From NCBI GenBank assembly GCA_965200145.1, contig CBDATG010000002.1, positions 558,001 through 622,000 of the forward strand: a stretch of DNA of 64,000 nt, in the 5' to 3' direction. The notes below the pieces were generated by a model. It saw only the letters and a list, made by a program, of their open reading frames with translations. It did no database searches and had not been told where the DNA came from. The translations under genes were made by a program, and so were the position numbers. Shown here in pieces: positions 27,699-36,686 of the stretch (within the stretch, counting starts at the first letter, position 1; every line of letters begins with the position of its first letter). Origin of the DNA: CBDATG01 sp965200145 (GTDB taxonomy: Bacteria > Chloroflexota > Dehalococcoidia > Lucifugimonadales > Lucifugimonadaceae).

Positions 27699-29005
27699 GC
27701 ATAGTCAGACCCGTTTCGATAAGCCTTGTCAAGAAGGTCAATCACGTAACGCACCTGCGCGTCGTAACCGTTACGGGCCAAGGATGTTGTGATCTGCGAA
27801 GCGCAACCTGGGTTGGCTGTAGCAACGAGTTGCGCTCCTGTCGATGCGATGTTCCGAGCCTTGCGGTCGCCGATTCGTTCTGCCATCTCGCGCTGAGAAA
27901 GCGAGTAGGTTCCCGCTGAGCCGCAACAGATATTCGGTTCTGGTAGGTCAACCCGATTCAAGCCGTCTATCAGGTCGAGTAGCTGCCGCGGCGCGTCTGA
28001 TATGCGCTGCGTCGATAACAGATGGCAAGGGTCTTGGTAAGTAACCTTCATTGGCATCGGCGCGGACGGCGGTATTACATTGCCGGATGCAAGCAGTTCG
28101 TGGATGTCCATCGTCTTGTGTGCCAACTCTTCCGCGCCGGGCACATCTGGCACAATGTCGTCGTACTCCTTCATCGTCGATCCGCAACCTGCCGAAACCG
28201 TTACAACCGCATCTGGATTATCAGCCAAGAGGGATTCGACGTTCTGCGCGACCATCTCGCTGGCGGTGACGCGTTCTCCTGCGTGCAGGTTAAGTGACCC
28301 GCAACAGCCCTGTCCGGCTGGTACTCGGACTTCGTAGCCGTTGTGCGCCAGGACGCGTACTGCCGCGCGCATGGTCTCAGGATCCATGATCGTCATGACG
28401 CATCCCGCTAACAGGTTGACTTTTCCTTGGACCTCGCCGATGGGGTATGTCACGGATCCGTCTGCGACGAAGAAGTCATCGGCGATGAGCGGTAGTGCCC
28501 TTTCCGACGCTCCGATATAACTCGGAGCACGCCGCATCACACGTTTCCTCACGAAGTTGCGGAACGAGGAGCGTTGATATCGCCTCACGACTCTGCCAAC
28601 GCCACGCATCAGCTTGGGTCGTGCGAGTATCCGACGCAGTCCAATCCTGCGGGCCATTCTCACCCGCAACGGTCGTTTGACGCGTTGCGCCATCTCCGCG
28701 CGGAGCGACATCATTGCGCGGCCATAAGGCACTCCTGACGGGCAGGCAACTTCGCAGGCGCGGCATTGCAAGCACAGATCCCAATGGCGCGCCACGTCAT
28801 CCGTCAACTCCAATCTTCCCTCGTTCACGGCCTTCATTAGCGTCAACCTGCCACGAGGGGATTCCGCTTCCAGGCCAGTCTCCAGGTAAGTAGGGCAGGC
28901 GTTGAGGCAGAAACCGCACTGGACACACTTGTAGATGTCCGATTCGCTAGGCGCGAACGGCGTGGTGAATCCGCCAGGTCCGGGAGTATTGCTTACTGAT
29001 TTCAT
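27611..29005 (-). CDS. glcF: Glycolate oxidase iron-sulfur subunit
   Basis: The two [4Fe-4S] ferredoxin motifs are CVQCGFCLNACP and CLQCRACEVACP (Cys 36-46 and 87-97 counted from an alternative TTG start at 29032). Two cysteine-rich CCG domains follow: GQGCCGSLNLHAGE and NICCGSAGTY, with YQDPCHL. This is the GlcF pattern, passing electrons from the flavin subunits to the membrane quinone pool. The start is uncertain: TTG 29032 overlaps glcE by 11 bases, while ATG 29005 lies 17 bases past the glcE stop. At 464-473 residues it is longer than E. coli GlcF (407). The extra includes a C-terminal tail after DLLDKAYR that overlaps the convergent aminotransferase. Confidence 0.9.
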   Translation of the reverse strand: MKSVSNTPGPGGFTTPFAPSESDIYKCVQCGFCLNACPTYLETGLEAESPRGRLTLMKAVNEGRLELTDDVARHWDLCLQCRACEVACPSGVPYGRAMMSLRAEMAQRVKRPLRVRMARRIGLRRILARPKLMRGVGRVVRRYQRSSFRNFVRKRVMRRAPSYIGASERALPLIADDFFVADGSVTYPIGEVQGKVNLLAGCVMTIMDPETMRAAVRVLAHNGYEVRVPAGQGCCGSLNLHAGERVTASEMVAQNVESLLADNPDAVVTVSAGCGSTMKEYDDIVPDVPGAEELAHKTMDIHELLASGNVIPPSAPMPMKVTYQDPCHLLSTQRISDAPRQLLDLIDGLNRVDLPEPNICCGSAGTYSLSQREMAERIGDRKARNIASTGAQLVATANPGCASQITTSLARNGYDAQVRYVIDLLDKAYRNGSDYAQTVYAGAGAFASDAEAAAVGTPGATGNP

Positions 29006-29021
29006 CGGGACGTTTGCGCCA

Positions 29022-30323
29022 TCAGATGCCAAATGCGAATCTGCCGCGGTTCAATATGGACTTCGGATCGTACTGCCGCTTGGTACGGCGCATTATCGGT
29101 TCAAGTGTCGCGTCAATGCCGAACACTTCTATGCCGCGCTTCGCATCTGAGGGGCAACGTTCAATCAGATAAGTGCAGCTGCAATCGCGAGCGACACTCG
29201 TCACGCTATCAATAAGCGATGGTGCATCGTCCGCGTCAAGCGAATCAACGGACATCTGCAACGTACCGTAGCCACCGTCCAGTGCAATGTTCGCTGAGTT
29301 ACAGTAACCAGCTTGACCTAGGACTCGCTCAATTCGTCGCAAGAGCCGGGCCGCATCGGATTGCATCCCCGAAAATGCCATGACTAGATCACCGTCATAA
29401 GCGCTTGAGTCTAGGTAGTCCCAGACCTCGTCGGACGGATCGCTCACCTCAAAGAATCCGAGTGTGGGCAACGTGCCGGATTCGCTCCGCACATCTTCGA
29501 TTTGGCTACGAACTGATGCGGCAGAGCCTGCCAACTTGACCAACAATAGATAGTTTCCCGTTGCAGCGTCGGAGAAGGAATCGTATGCATCGTCTTGGAA
29601 GAGGTCGCGGATTGTAGATATAGCCGCGTAGCCGGAGTACAACCTGGCACTGTCTAATTCGAATCCGCTGGCGGATATCAAGGATGCCGCCTGTGTAGCC
29701 GATTCGTGGTCTGCGAACCACATGGCAGCCGTGGTCGATGCCTTTGGCAACGGAACCAGCTTGAACGCCACGCTGGTGATCAATCCGAGTGTTCCGAACG
29801 CGCCTGTATGCAAGCGATGCAGCTCGAAGCCTTGTACGTTCTTCACGACTCTGCCGCCGGACTTCGTCTGCACGCCATCCGCCGACACAACGCTCATTCC
29901 GATCACCCAATCTCTGATGCCGCCGAAACGCGGACGTAGTCTTCCGCAGGCATTCGATGCAACCGATCCGCCGATAGTGGCGCGAGACATGTGAGGGATG
30001 CGAAACGGCAGACGCTGGTTAGCTGAGTTCAAAGCTGACTCAAGCTCTTCGATGTTCACGTTGGCATCGCATACGACCGTCATGTCGCCGGGTTCGTGCT
30101 CAAATTGTGGCGGCATCCCGCTCAAATCGAGTGCGATGTCGTACTCTTCTGGAGCATTGCCGACGGATAAACGTGTGCCACCGGAGCGCGGTACGACGGC
30201 AGAGTGCTCCGCGTGCGCTGTGCGCAGGCATTCTTGCAGCTCGTCAACACTTGTTGGCACGAGGACGCTGGAGGGTAAAACACCGTCCACGTCGTAGTTT
30301 GCAAGGTCAGCCGGCATCAACAT
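29022..30323 (-). CDS. glcE: Glycolate oxidase FAD-binding subunit
   Basis: The 433-residue FAD/PCMH-type protein has the FAD-binding domain at residues about 15-190: VVPRSGGTRLSVG, MTVVCDANVNIEEL, ATIGGSVASNACG, RDWVIGMSVVSADG and KSGGRVVKNVQGFELHRLHTGAFGTLG. The smaller C-terminal region is weakly conserved, as usual for GlcE. It partners GlcD and GlcF in oxidising glycolate to glyoxylate. Gene order on this strand is glcD, a Gfo/Idh gene, glcE, glcF, with short gaps or overlap, consistent with one operon. Confidence 0.88.
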   Translation of the reverse strand: MLMPADLANYDVDGVLPSSVLVPTSVDELQECLRTAHAEHSAVVPRSGGTRLSVGNAPEEYDIALDLSGMPPQFEHEPGDMTVVCDANVNIEELESALNSANQRLPFRIPHMSRATIGGSVASNACGRLRPRFGGIRDWVIGMSVVSADGVQTKSGGRVVKNVQGFELHRLHTGAFGTLGLITSVAFKLVPLPKASTTAAMWFADHESATQAASLISASGFELDSARLYSGYAAISTIRDLFQDDAYDSFSDAATGNYLLLVKLAGSAASVRSQIEDVRSESGTLPTLGFFEVSDPSDEVWDYLDSSAYDGDLVMAFSGMQSDAARLLRRIERVLGQAGYCNSANIALDGGYGTLQMSVDSLDADDAPSLIDSVTSVARDCSCTYLIERCPSDAKRGIEVFGIDATLEPIMRRTKRQYDPKSILNRGRFAFGI

Positions 30324-30347
30324 CAGCGCGCTTCGAGCGAGCGCGGG

Positions 30348-31391
30348 TTAGCACGAATCGACATCGACATCTACCCAGCGGCGTTCGCGGTGAGACTGGT
30401 ACGCCGCGTCGACCAGTCTAGCGGCTTCGTAGCCAGCTTCGAATCCCGTTTCAATTAACGATTGGTCGCCGGATAGGCAGGCTTGCACAAACCGTTCGTA
30501 TGTTTGAGGGTGCGGAGGTCCCGGGTTGAGTCGCACCATGTTGTAGTTCCTGCCCGAGCTCCCGATTAGTCCATCCACGCCGTGGGTGGCGATTCTGCCA
30601 TGCTGGCCGGATACCTCGACGCGAGGACATTCGTTGCTGTCGCTGCCCCGCGAAACGAAGCTGGTGTGCGCAACGGTGTATGCGCCGTTTGTGTGTGCCA
30701 TCATGAACGCCGATGAGTCTGGAACCGTGACGTCCATGCCGTCTGGCATATCGGCAGTTTCCCTACGCCGCACGGCTGTGTCCAACATCGACACTATCCG
30801 CGACACCGGTCCGTTGATGAACCTTGCCATGTCAAACACATGAATCAATTCGTATACCGTCCCGCCGCCTTGTTCTGGGAGGAATCGCCACGACAGCACT
30901 TGCGGACGGTCATCTATATCCTGCGACATACCCCACCAGATGTTCGTGTGGTACGGGCGGCCGAGATAGCCCCTGTCAATGTAGCGTTGCAACCTGCCTA
31001 CTTGTGTTCTCCCGCGTTGATTGAAGTTCGTGGCGTGGATCACCCCTGCGTCGCGGGCAGCGTCCAACATCCGCTTGCAATCCGATGCGGTCAGGGCGAG
31101 TGGTTTCTCGCACAACACATGTTTCCCAGCCGCTATCGCATCCAGCGCGTACTGGCAGTGGGAATCCGTGGGCGTGATGATGTCGATCGCATCAATATCT
31201 GGGTCGGCGAGCATCTCGCGGTGGTCGGTGTATCCTTGCGCAACCGACCACTCTTCTTGCATCGCCTGTAGTGCAACAGGGTCGCGCCGCATGAATGCGA
31301 CGACCTGTGCTTGAGGGATACGAGCAAACGCCTCCATGTGTGTGGCGGCGAACCTGCCAGCCCCTATGATGCCGATACGTAGTCTTGCCAT
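30348..31391 (-). CDS. Gfo/Idh/MocA family oxidoreductase
   Basis: The 347-residue NAD(P)-dependent oxidoreductase has Rossmann GIIGAGRFAATHMEAF at the N-terminus, IDIITPTDSHCQYALDAIAAGKHVLCEKPLAL (the EKP motif with the catalytic lysine), then the C-terminal alpha/beta domain beginning NFNQRGRTQVGRLQ. Members act on sugars, inositols or other polyols; the substrate here is unknown. It is unusual in lying between glcD and glcE, which are normally adjacent. The gaps of 24 bases on both sides make cotranscription likely, suggesting a substrate linked to glycolate-yielding sugar acids. It is presumably cytoplasmic. Confidence 0.88.
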   Translation of the reverse strand: MARLRIGIIGAGRFAATHMEAFARIPQAQVVAFMRRDPVALQAMQEEWSVAQGYTDHREMLADPDIDAIDIITPTDSHCQYALDAIAAGKHVLCEKPLALTASDCKRMLDAARDAGVIHATNFNQRGRTQVGRLQRYIDRGYLGRPYHTNIWWGMSQDIDDRPQVLSWRFLPEQGGGTVYELIHVFDMARFINGPVSRIVSMLDTAVRRRETADMPDGMDVTVPDSSAFMMAHTNGAYTVAHTSFVSRGSDSNECPRVEVSGQHGRIATHGVDGLIGSSGRNYNMVRLNPGPPHPQTYERFVQACLSGDQSLIETGFEAGYEAARLVDAAYQSHRERRWVDVDVDSC

Positions 31392-31415
31392 GCCAGTTAC
31401 TCTATCGGGGAATGA

Positions 31416-32924
31416 TTAAACGGCCTGCAATGCGCCACCGGTAGGTCGGAATGCGTGCTCTGATATGCCGTACGCGCTTCCGTGTGTTGCGCCGCCGGGA
31501 AATACCTTGCCCGGGTTGAATCGATCGCCCGCGCCGAAAGCCGGGCGCAACTTTGCCATCGCCGCCATGTCTTCGTCCGTGAACACCAGCGGCATGTACG
31601 CCTGTTTCTCGATGCCGATGCCATGCTCTCCGCTCAAAGCACCACCAGCTTCCACACAGGCGGTGAGTATCCGCTCGCCGCACTCAATCACTCGGCGGAC
31701 CTGCGCGCGATCGCGCCCGTCAAAGAGGATGCATGGGTGTAGGTTTCCGTCGCCGGCGTGAAACACATTGCCGATGGTCAGATCAAGCTCTTCGCCGATC
31801 TCTCGTACCTGGCGCATGACATCACGCAGCTTGGTGCGCGGGACGACTCCGTCAACGAGGTAGTATGCGGGAGCGATAGTGCCGAAAGCGCCAATCGCAC
31901 CTTTTCTGGTCGCCCACAGGGCATCGCGCTCGGATGGCGTTTTGGCCTCGCGAATCTCGGATGCACGGTTCGATTCACAAATCTGGCGCACCGCGGATGT
32001 CTGTTCTGACACAGTAGCGGTGACGCCGTCCAACTCGACCAACAGCACCGCTTGCGCATCGTCGGGATATCCGGGATGGTAAACAGGTTCGCACGCGTCG
32101 ATGGTGACCCTGTCCATCATCTCCAACGCCGATGGTACCATGCCTGCGCCAATGATGTCCGAGACGGCTTGCGACGCATCGTCAAGAGACCTGAAAGCCG
32201 CCAACAGCGTTACTACAGACTCTGGCACTTTCATCAGTCGCACGGCTACCTTGGTGACGATTCCCAATGTTCCCTCGGAGCCGATGAACGCGCCTCGAAG
32301 GTCGTATCCGAAGGTATCGCGAGACTTACCGCCGAGCCAGACGCGCGTGCCATCGGCTAGCACGACCTCCATGCCGAGCACGTGATTCATCGTTACGCCT
32401 TGTGCCAAGCAGTGCGGACCGCCCGCGTTCTCGGCAACGTTCCCTCCGATAGTGCAGGCGCGTTGCGAGGATGGATCAGGTGCGTAGTAGAGGCCGTACT
32501 GCGCGACGGCATTGGTTAGGTCGATGTTCACCAGACCCGGTTCAACGACCGCGACTCGGTTCTCGATGTCAATCTCAAGTACGCGGTTCAGGCGCGTCAC
32601 GGGTATCACTACCGCGTTCTGCAACGGCACTGATCCGCCGCTCAATCCGGTGCCGGCACCGCGCGGGACTATGTATGCGCCGTAGCGGTTAGCGATGCTG
32701 ACGCACTTTGCAACCTCATCGGCATCAGCAGGCAGGACGACCGCGCTGGGACGCGATCGGTCGATGGATCCGTCGTATTCGTAGAGCAGAAGGTCATCAG
32801 AACGCCAGATGACATAATCCTCACCGACGACAGCCGATAGTTCGGCGATCATCGCGTGGGAATCGTCCGCGGGACCCGTCTGGCTGTCAGCGGCGGACTC
32901 GATCACAGGCTCGGCAGCCGACAC
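31416..32924 (-). CDS. glcD: Glycolate oxidase catalytic FAD subunit
   Basis: The 502-residue FAD-linked oxidase matches GlcD (499 in E. coli). The PCMH FAD domain shows YIVPRGAGTGLSGGSVP, VAVVEPGLVNIDL, ACTIGGNVAENAGGPHCLAQG and GSEGTLGIVTKVAVRL. The C-terminal FAD-oxidase domain has NVFHAGDGNLHPCILFD and GGALSGEHGIG, ending with FNPGKVFP. The start is GTG at 32924, one base after the stop of the upstream aldolase gene, with GGAG eight bases upstream. D-lactate dehydrogenase is the main alternative, but the presence of glcE and glcF argues for glycolate. Confidence 0.9.
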   Translation of the reverse strand: MSAAEPVIESAADSQTGPADDSHAMIAELSAVVGEDYVIWRSDDLLLYEYDGSIDRSRPSAVVLPADADEVAKCVSIANRYGAYIVPRGAGTGLSGGSVPLQNAVVIPVTRLNRVLEIDIENRVAVVEPGLVNIDLTNAVAQYGLYYAPDPSSQRACTIGGNVAENAGGPHCLAQGVTMNHVLGMEVVLADGTRVWLGGKSRDTFGYDLRGAFIGSEGTLGIVTKVAVRLMKVPESVVTLLAAFRSLDDASQAVSDIIGAGMVPSALEMMDRVTIDACEPVYHPGYPDDAQAVLLVELDGVTATVSEQTSAVRQICESNRASEIREAKTPSERDALWATRKGAIGAFGTIAPAYYLVDGVVPRTKLRDVMRQVREIGEELDLTIGNVFHAGDGNLHPCILFDGRDRAQVRRVIECGERILTACVEAGGALSGEHGIGIEKQAYMPLVFTDEDMAAMAKLRPAFGAGDRFNPGKVFPGGATHGSAYGISEHAFRPTGGALQAV

Positions 32925-32925
32925 G

Positions 32926-33672
32926 TTACGACTCCGACTTCACGCCATCAACAAAAGCGTTGGCGCTGTTGAGCAATAGCTCTTGAATCCAGATTCCATC
33001 CATGATGTCGCCGCTCATGTGTCGCCCCTTGCTGCGAATGTAACTCGCAAGGTCATCAGCGGCTTTGACTACATCGGGATGTTCTGGTTCACCCGGGTAT
33101 CCTATCCCTTGGGCGAAGTCGTTCATACCGATGCCGAAGTAGTGGATCCCAGGCACGGCGAGAATGTCGTCGATGTTGTCAATTGCGCCTTGGTCTTCCA
33201 GTAATGCGCCGACCAACATATTGTCGTTCGACTGGGCGTAGAACTCGCGCTTATCTCCCCATGCATCAGGGGTGAAAGTGTAGAGCGTGCCACGGTTCCC
33301 ACCGAAAGATCTATCGCCGATTGGTCCGAAGTAACAGGCGTTTACCAGCTTCTCCGCGTCCTCGCCAGATGAGATGTGCGGGCCCATGATGCCCTGGATG
33401 CCGCGATCCAGGTACTGCAACACCGTTGACTGTTCGACATTCTCAACGCGAGCGATGGGTGTAGCTCCTGCCGCCTCTGCCGCACGTGCCATGTCTTCTA
33501 GGTCGGTGTAAGTAAACGGACCGTGCTCTCCATCTATCCAGATGAAGTCGAAATCAACTCGACTCAGTATCTCAACTGCCCATACAGACGGATACGTTAT
33601 CTGGTAGCCAACTGCTTTGCGGCCATCCTCAATCGCTTGCAGGACCCTGTTTCGCTTAACCATGCTGGGCAT
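32926..33672 (-). CDS. HpcH/HpaI family aldolase
   Basis: The protein has 248 residues from ATG 33672, which has GGAG eight bases upstream; a GTG at 33681 is the other option. This family of metal-dependent TIM-barrel aldolases cleaves 2-oxo-4-hydroxy acids into pyruvate or glyoxylate plus an aldehyde. Motifs: FIWIDGEHGPFTY, ATPIARVENVEQS, and LDRGIQGIMGPHISSGEDAEKLV. It is the first gene of the glc operon, touching glcD, so its product may supply or use a C2/C3 oxoacid. The substrate is not predictable. Confidence 0.85.
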   Translation of the reverse strand: MPSMVKRNRVLQAIEDGRKAVGYQITYPSVWAVEILSRVDFDFIWIDGEHGPFTYTDLEDMARAAEAAGATPIARVENVEQSTVLQYLDRGIQGIMGPHISSGEDAEKLVNACYFGPIGDRSFGGNRGTLYTFTPDAWGDKREFYAQSNDNMLVGALLEDQGAIDNIDDILAVPGIHYFGIGMNDFAQGIGYPGEPEHPDVVKAADDLASYIRSKGRHMSGDIMDGIWIQELLLNSANAFVDGVKSES

Positions 33673-33703
33673 TTCTTGCACTCCAATCTGTTGAAACTAG
33701 GGC

Positions 33704-33979
33704 TCAGTCCTGCTGTTCGGCGAGCTTCACTGCAGTACCGTAGACGAACATTGCGGCATAAGAATCGGCGGTTTCAGACATCATAGGTCGGAAATTGATG
33801 CCTATCACCCCATCGGCGCCAATGTGTTCTGCGGCGGCGATCATCCTGTTGACTGCATCTTCAGAGGTTGACTCGACGTTGTTGGTTCCACCGCCGCCGA
33901 GTTTCGACGAGCCGACGACCAGTCCGAGATTGCGCGCGATTTCACGGCCGGGAATGTTGTCAACGGTGGAAAGGTCCAT
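33704..33979 (-). CDS. YbjQ/UPF0145 family protein (short)
   Basis: The 91-residue protein has the YbjQ family pattern: N-terminal hydrophobic strand (IARNLGLVVGSSK), then AVNRMIAAAEHIGADGVIGINF and a C-terminal FVYGTAVKL. The family is called heavy-metal-binding by fold and forms oligomers; no biochemical role is established. It lacks the middle helix region seen in full-length members (about 105 residues). A second family member lies 53 bases upstream in the same direction, and the two may form one complex. Confidence 0.8.
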   Translation of the reverse strand: MDLSTVDNIPGREIARNLGLVVGSSKLGGGGTNNVESTSEDAVNRMIAAAEHIGADGVIGINFRPMMSETADSYAAMFVYGTAVKLAEQQD

Positions 33980-34032
33980 TAGGGGCTCCGATGTGCGAGT
34001 AAACCGTAGCTGCTTCCGCGCAACTGGTCTCT

Positions 34033-34359
34033 CTAATCCTCAACCTTCTTGAGTTTGACCGCAGTGCCGTACGCCAATATCTCGGAGAATCCCGCGCCGA
34101 CTTGTGAAGTGGTGAAGCGCGTGCCTACGATGCCGTTCGCACCGAACGCTTCGGCCTCGGTGATCATCTGGTTGGTCGCGAACTCCCTGGTGTCTTGAAG
34201 CAGTGCCTCGTACTGTCGGACTTGCCCGCCGAAGATGCTACGGATACCTGCCAAGATGTCGTAGCCGATGCCTCGTGTCCTGACGGCGTTGCCGCGCACC
34301 ATTCCCATCACCTCGGTGATTTCGTATCCGCTTACATCAAATGTCGTCACTACTATCAT
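34033..34359 (-). CDS. YbjQ/UPF0145 family protein (full length)
   Basis: Starting at ATG 34359 (MIVVTTFDVSGYEITEV) the protein has 108 residues, the normal family length; the open frame to 34443 adds a basic leader without family match. Family features are VMGMVRGNAVRTRGIGYDI, the helical EALLQDTREFATNQMITEAEAFGANGIVGTRF and the final ILAYGTAVKL. The function is unknown. It is paired with the 91-residue paralogue downstream. It is divergent from the HpcH aldolase at 34496. Confidence 0.88.
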   Translation of the reverse strand: MIVVTTFDVSGYEITEVMGMVRGNAVRTRGIGYDILAGIRSIFGGQVRQYEALLQDTREFATNQMITEAEAFGANGIVGTRFTTSQVGAGFSEILAYGTAVKLKKVED

Positions 34360-34495
34360 CGGTTTGCCTTGAGCTGGAAGAGTTGATGTTGCAACGATTT
34401 TAACCCAGCGGGCAGAACGCGTACGCGTACTGGGTGATAACATGCATTGACGCGCAACTGCTCGTTGCCAATTTCAAAGACATCTAGGAGTCACG

Positions 34496-35272
34496 ATGTA
34501 TCCCAGCACTATTCGGCAGAAACTCGCATCCGGCGGCGCGGTGCTCAGTTCCAGCATGTTTTCACGGGAACCTCATGTTGCACACGCCGTCTATCACTCG
34601 TTCAAGCCTGACTGGGTTTGGATAGACCAGGAGCACAGCCCGTGGGGTATAGAGAGCATCGGCACGATCTGCGTGCAGGGCAGGATAGCAGGATGCTCGC
34701 CGGTGATACGGGTGCCTTGGAATGATCCGGGGCAGATCAAGAAGGCATACGATGTTGGCGCGGTAGGTGTCATGGTTCCGCAGGTTGACAACCCTGAAGA
34801 GGCCGCGGATGCGGTTCGTTACGCGAAGTATCCGCCAATGGGAGAGCGCGGGATCGCGCCATGGTTCGCATCGCTAATGAACATCACGCAGGACGACGTG
34901 TTGCAACACGCCAACAACGAGACATTGCTAATCATCCAGATGGAGTCTACAGAGGCTTACGAGAAGCTCGACGACACACTGGCACTTGAAGGGTTTGAGG
35001 TGCTTCTAGTGGGTCCAACCGACTTATCTGCGACTCTGGGCATTCCCGGGCAGATCCACCACGATCGTGTAGAGCAGATCATGTCGGATGTGGCGCAACG
35101 GATCAAGGGCACGGGCAAGTTCCTCGCTACTACGTTCCAGGACCCCGCGGTTGCGCGGCGTTGGATAGGTGAGGGCTACACGATGATGAACATCAGCAGC
35201 CCGCTGATTCTGGGTTGCCAGCCGCTTGCCAAGCTGTTCGCCGAGCTGCGTGAGGAGTTTCCAGGCAGCTGA
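34496..35272 (+). CDS. HpcH/HpaI family aldolase (2-dehydro-3-deoxyglucarate aldolase-like)
   Basis: The 258-residue TIM-barrel aldolase has GGAG in front of the ATG. Motifs: WVWIDQEHSPWGIE, SPVIRVPWNDPGQIKKAYDVGAVGVMVPQVDNPEEA with the metal-binding region, and GPTDLSATLGIPGQ near the C-terminus. It cleaves or forms 4-hydroxy-2-oxo acids using pyruvate or a related oxoacid. It stands alone on this strand between the divergent YbjQ pair and an orphan binding-protein pair. The substrate is unknown. Confidence 0.87.
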   Translation: MYPSTIRQKLASGGAVLSSSMFSREPHVAHAVYHSFKPDWVWIDQEHSPWGIESIGTICVQGRIAGCSPVIRVPWNDPGQIKKAYDVGAVGVMVPQVDNPEEAADAVRYAKYPPMGERGIAPWFASLMNITQDDVLQHANNETLLIIQMESTEAYEKLDDTLALEGFEVLLVGPTDLSATLGIPGQIHHDRVEQIMSDVAQRIKGTGKFLATTFQDPAVARRWIGEGYTMMNISSPLILGCQPLAKLFAELREEFPGS

Positions 35273-35357
35273 GCGCGAGGCATGACACGACCAGACGTTA
35301 CGATATCGGCAACGTTCAAGCTGGCCTGAATCAGCCTTTACGGAGAAATGGCAATCG

Positions 35358-36686
35358 ATGAGCATGAAAGCGTTTGTAGCTGAAACCAGTTGCTCCGGAC
35401 CCATAGAGGAACGGGTGTCCAGACGTGCCATTGCCAGTCTGTCGAGGCGACTCATCTTTGCTGCTATTGGCTTTGTGTTGGTCGCCTTCGCTTTGTCCGC
35501 TTGCGCCGAAAGGCGGCCCGACGAGACGTTCACGATTGGCGCGATGGACATCCGAGTGATCGACCATCGCGTACTGCACACGCCAGAAGGTCGCAATGGT
35601 CCTGTCCACGATGCCATCACGTTGGCGGTTAAACATGTGAACGACGCGGGCGGTGTGTGGGGAAAGCCAGTAGACGCAGTCTTCAAAGAGACATTCGAAA
35701 TGCGGCCCGGCGAGCGACCGGTGGAGACCGCTAACGAGTTGATAGACGAGGACGGGTCGATTGCGCTAATTGGACCGATTCGTAGCGTTGACGCCGAGTT
35801 GATCGTCAAAGAAGTCGCCAAGCCTAGACAGGTGCCGATAATCTCATTCGGCACTGCGCCGCTAGTGATGGGCCTGGACGATGACGGTTTTCACTTCAAC
35901 ACGATCTTGAACGACGAGGCACAGGGCTTCTCGTTGGCACGGGTTGCCAACGATGAACACGACGAACATGTTGCACTCGCCCACCTAGACACGGCTTGGG
36001 GTCGCGACCTAGCGCGCGTCTTCAAATCGCACTACAACGGGAGGGTTTCTGAGGTCTCGTTGCACCCGGATGACGAATCGTTCGCCGACGAACTGCACGA
36101 GTTAGCGGACTCCGATGCTCCGGTTCTCGTCTTGGTGGTCCTCGAGCGCCATACGCACCGGGTGCTTAATGAAGTACGGTCTAACGACCACTTCGACCAC
36201 CTGCTGTTGATCGCAGAACACCGGACTCTGAGTCTGTTGGAAGACTATCCGGAGTTCCTTGACGGTTCCAAAGGCGTGTCGCCGTCAAGTCAACACATCA
36301 CCGAGGCGGAGGGCCACTGGGAAACGGATTTCGAGGCGGAGTATGGCTATTTTCCCAGCGCGTCATATGCGCGCGAGGCGTACGACGCGACGGTCATCCT
36401 AGCACTTGCGGCTGAGAAGGCTGGCACGACTGATGGTGCTGCGATTCGCGATGCCATGTACGAGATATCGCGGTCGCCGGGTACCAAGTACAACGCCACT
36501 GCCAATGGAATCAAGGCAGCGATGGAAGCTGTTCGCAATGGCGATGACATCGATCTTGAGGGTGAGGCAACCGCAATCGATTGGGACGATCGCGGAGCGG
36601 TGACGATTGGTCACTTCTCCGTTTGGCAGTTCAAGGACGGCGGGATCGTGGACTTGGAACATTTTGATGTGGACCTGAGTGAGTAG
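35358..36686 (+). CDS. Leu/Ile/Val-type periplasmic-binding lipoprotein, paralogue 1
   Basis: The protein has 442 residues. A long basic N-terminus is followed by a hydrophobic stretch and a lipobox (VAFALSAC), then a Peripla_BP_6 fold: LAVKHVNDAGGVWGKPV, LIGPIRSVDAELIVKEVAKPRQVPIISF, HVALAHLDTAWGRDLARVFKSHY and SYAREAYDATVILALAAEKAG. Such proteins bind amino acids, amides or aromatic acids for ABC import or sensing. No LivHMGF genes are nearby. The next gene is a close paralogue that overlaps it by 8 bases. The ligand is unknown. Confidence 0.87.
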   Translation: MSMKAFVAETSCSGPIEERVSRRAIASLSRRLIFAAIGFVLVAFALSACAERRPDETFTIGAMDIRVIDHRVLHTPEGRNGPVHDAITLAVKHVNDAGGVWGKPVDAVFKETFEMRPGERPVETANELIDEDGSIALIGPIRSVDAELIVKEVAKPRQVPIISFGTAPLVMGLDDDGFHFNTILNDEAQGFSLARVANDEHDEHVALAHLDTAWGRDLARVFKSHYNGRVSEVSLHPDDESFADELHELADSDAPVLVLVVLERHTHRVLNEVRSNDHFDHLLLIAEHRTLSLLEDYPEFLDGSKGVSPSSQHITEAEGHWETDFEAEYGYFPSASYAREAYDATVILALAAEKAGTTDGAAIRDAMYEISRSPGTKYNATANGIKAAMEAVRNGDDIDLEGEATAIDWDDRGAVTIGHFSVWQFKDGGIVDLEHFDVDLSE

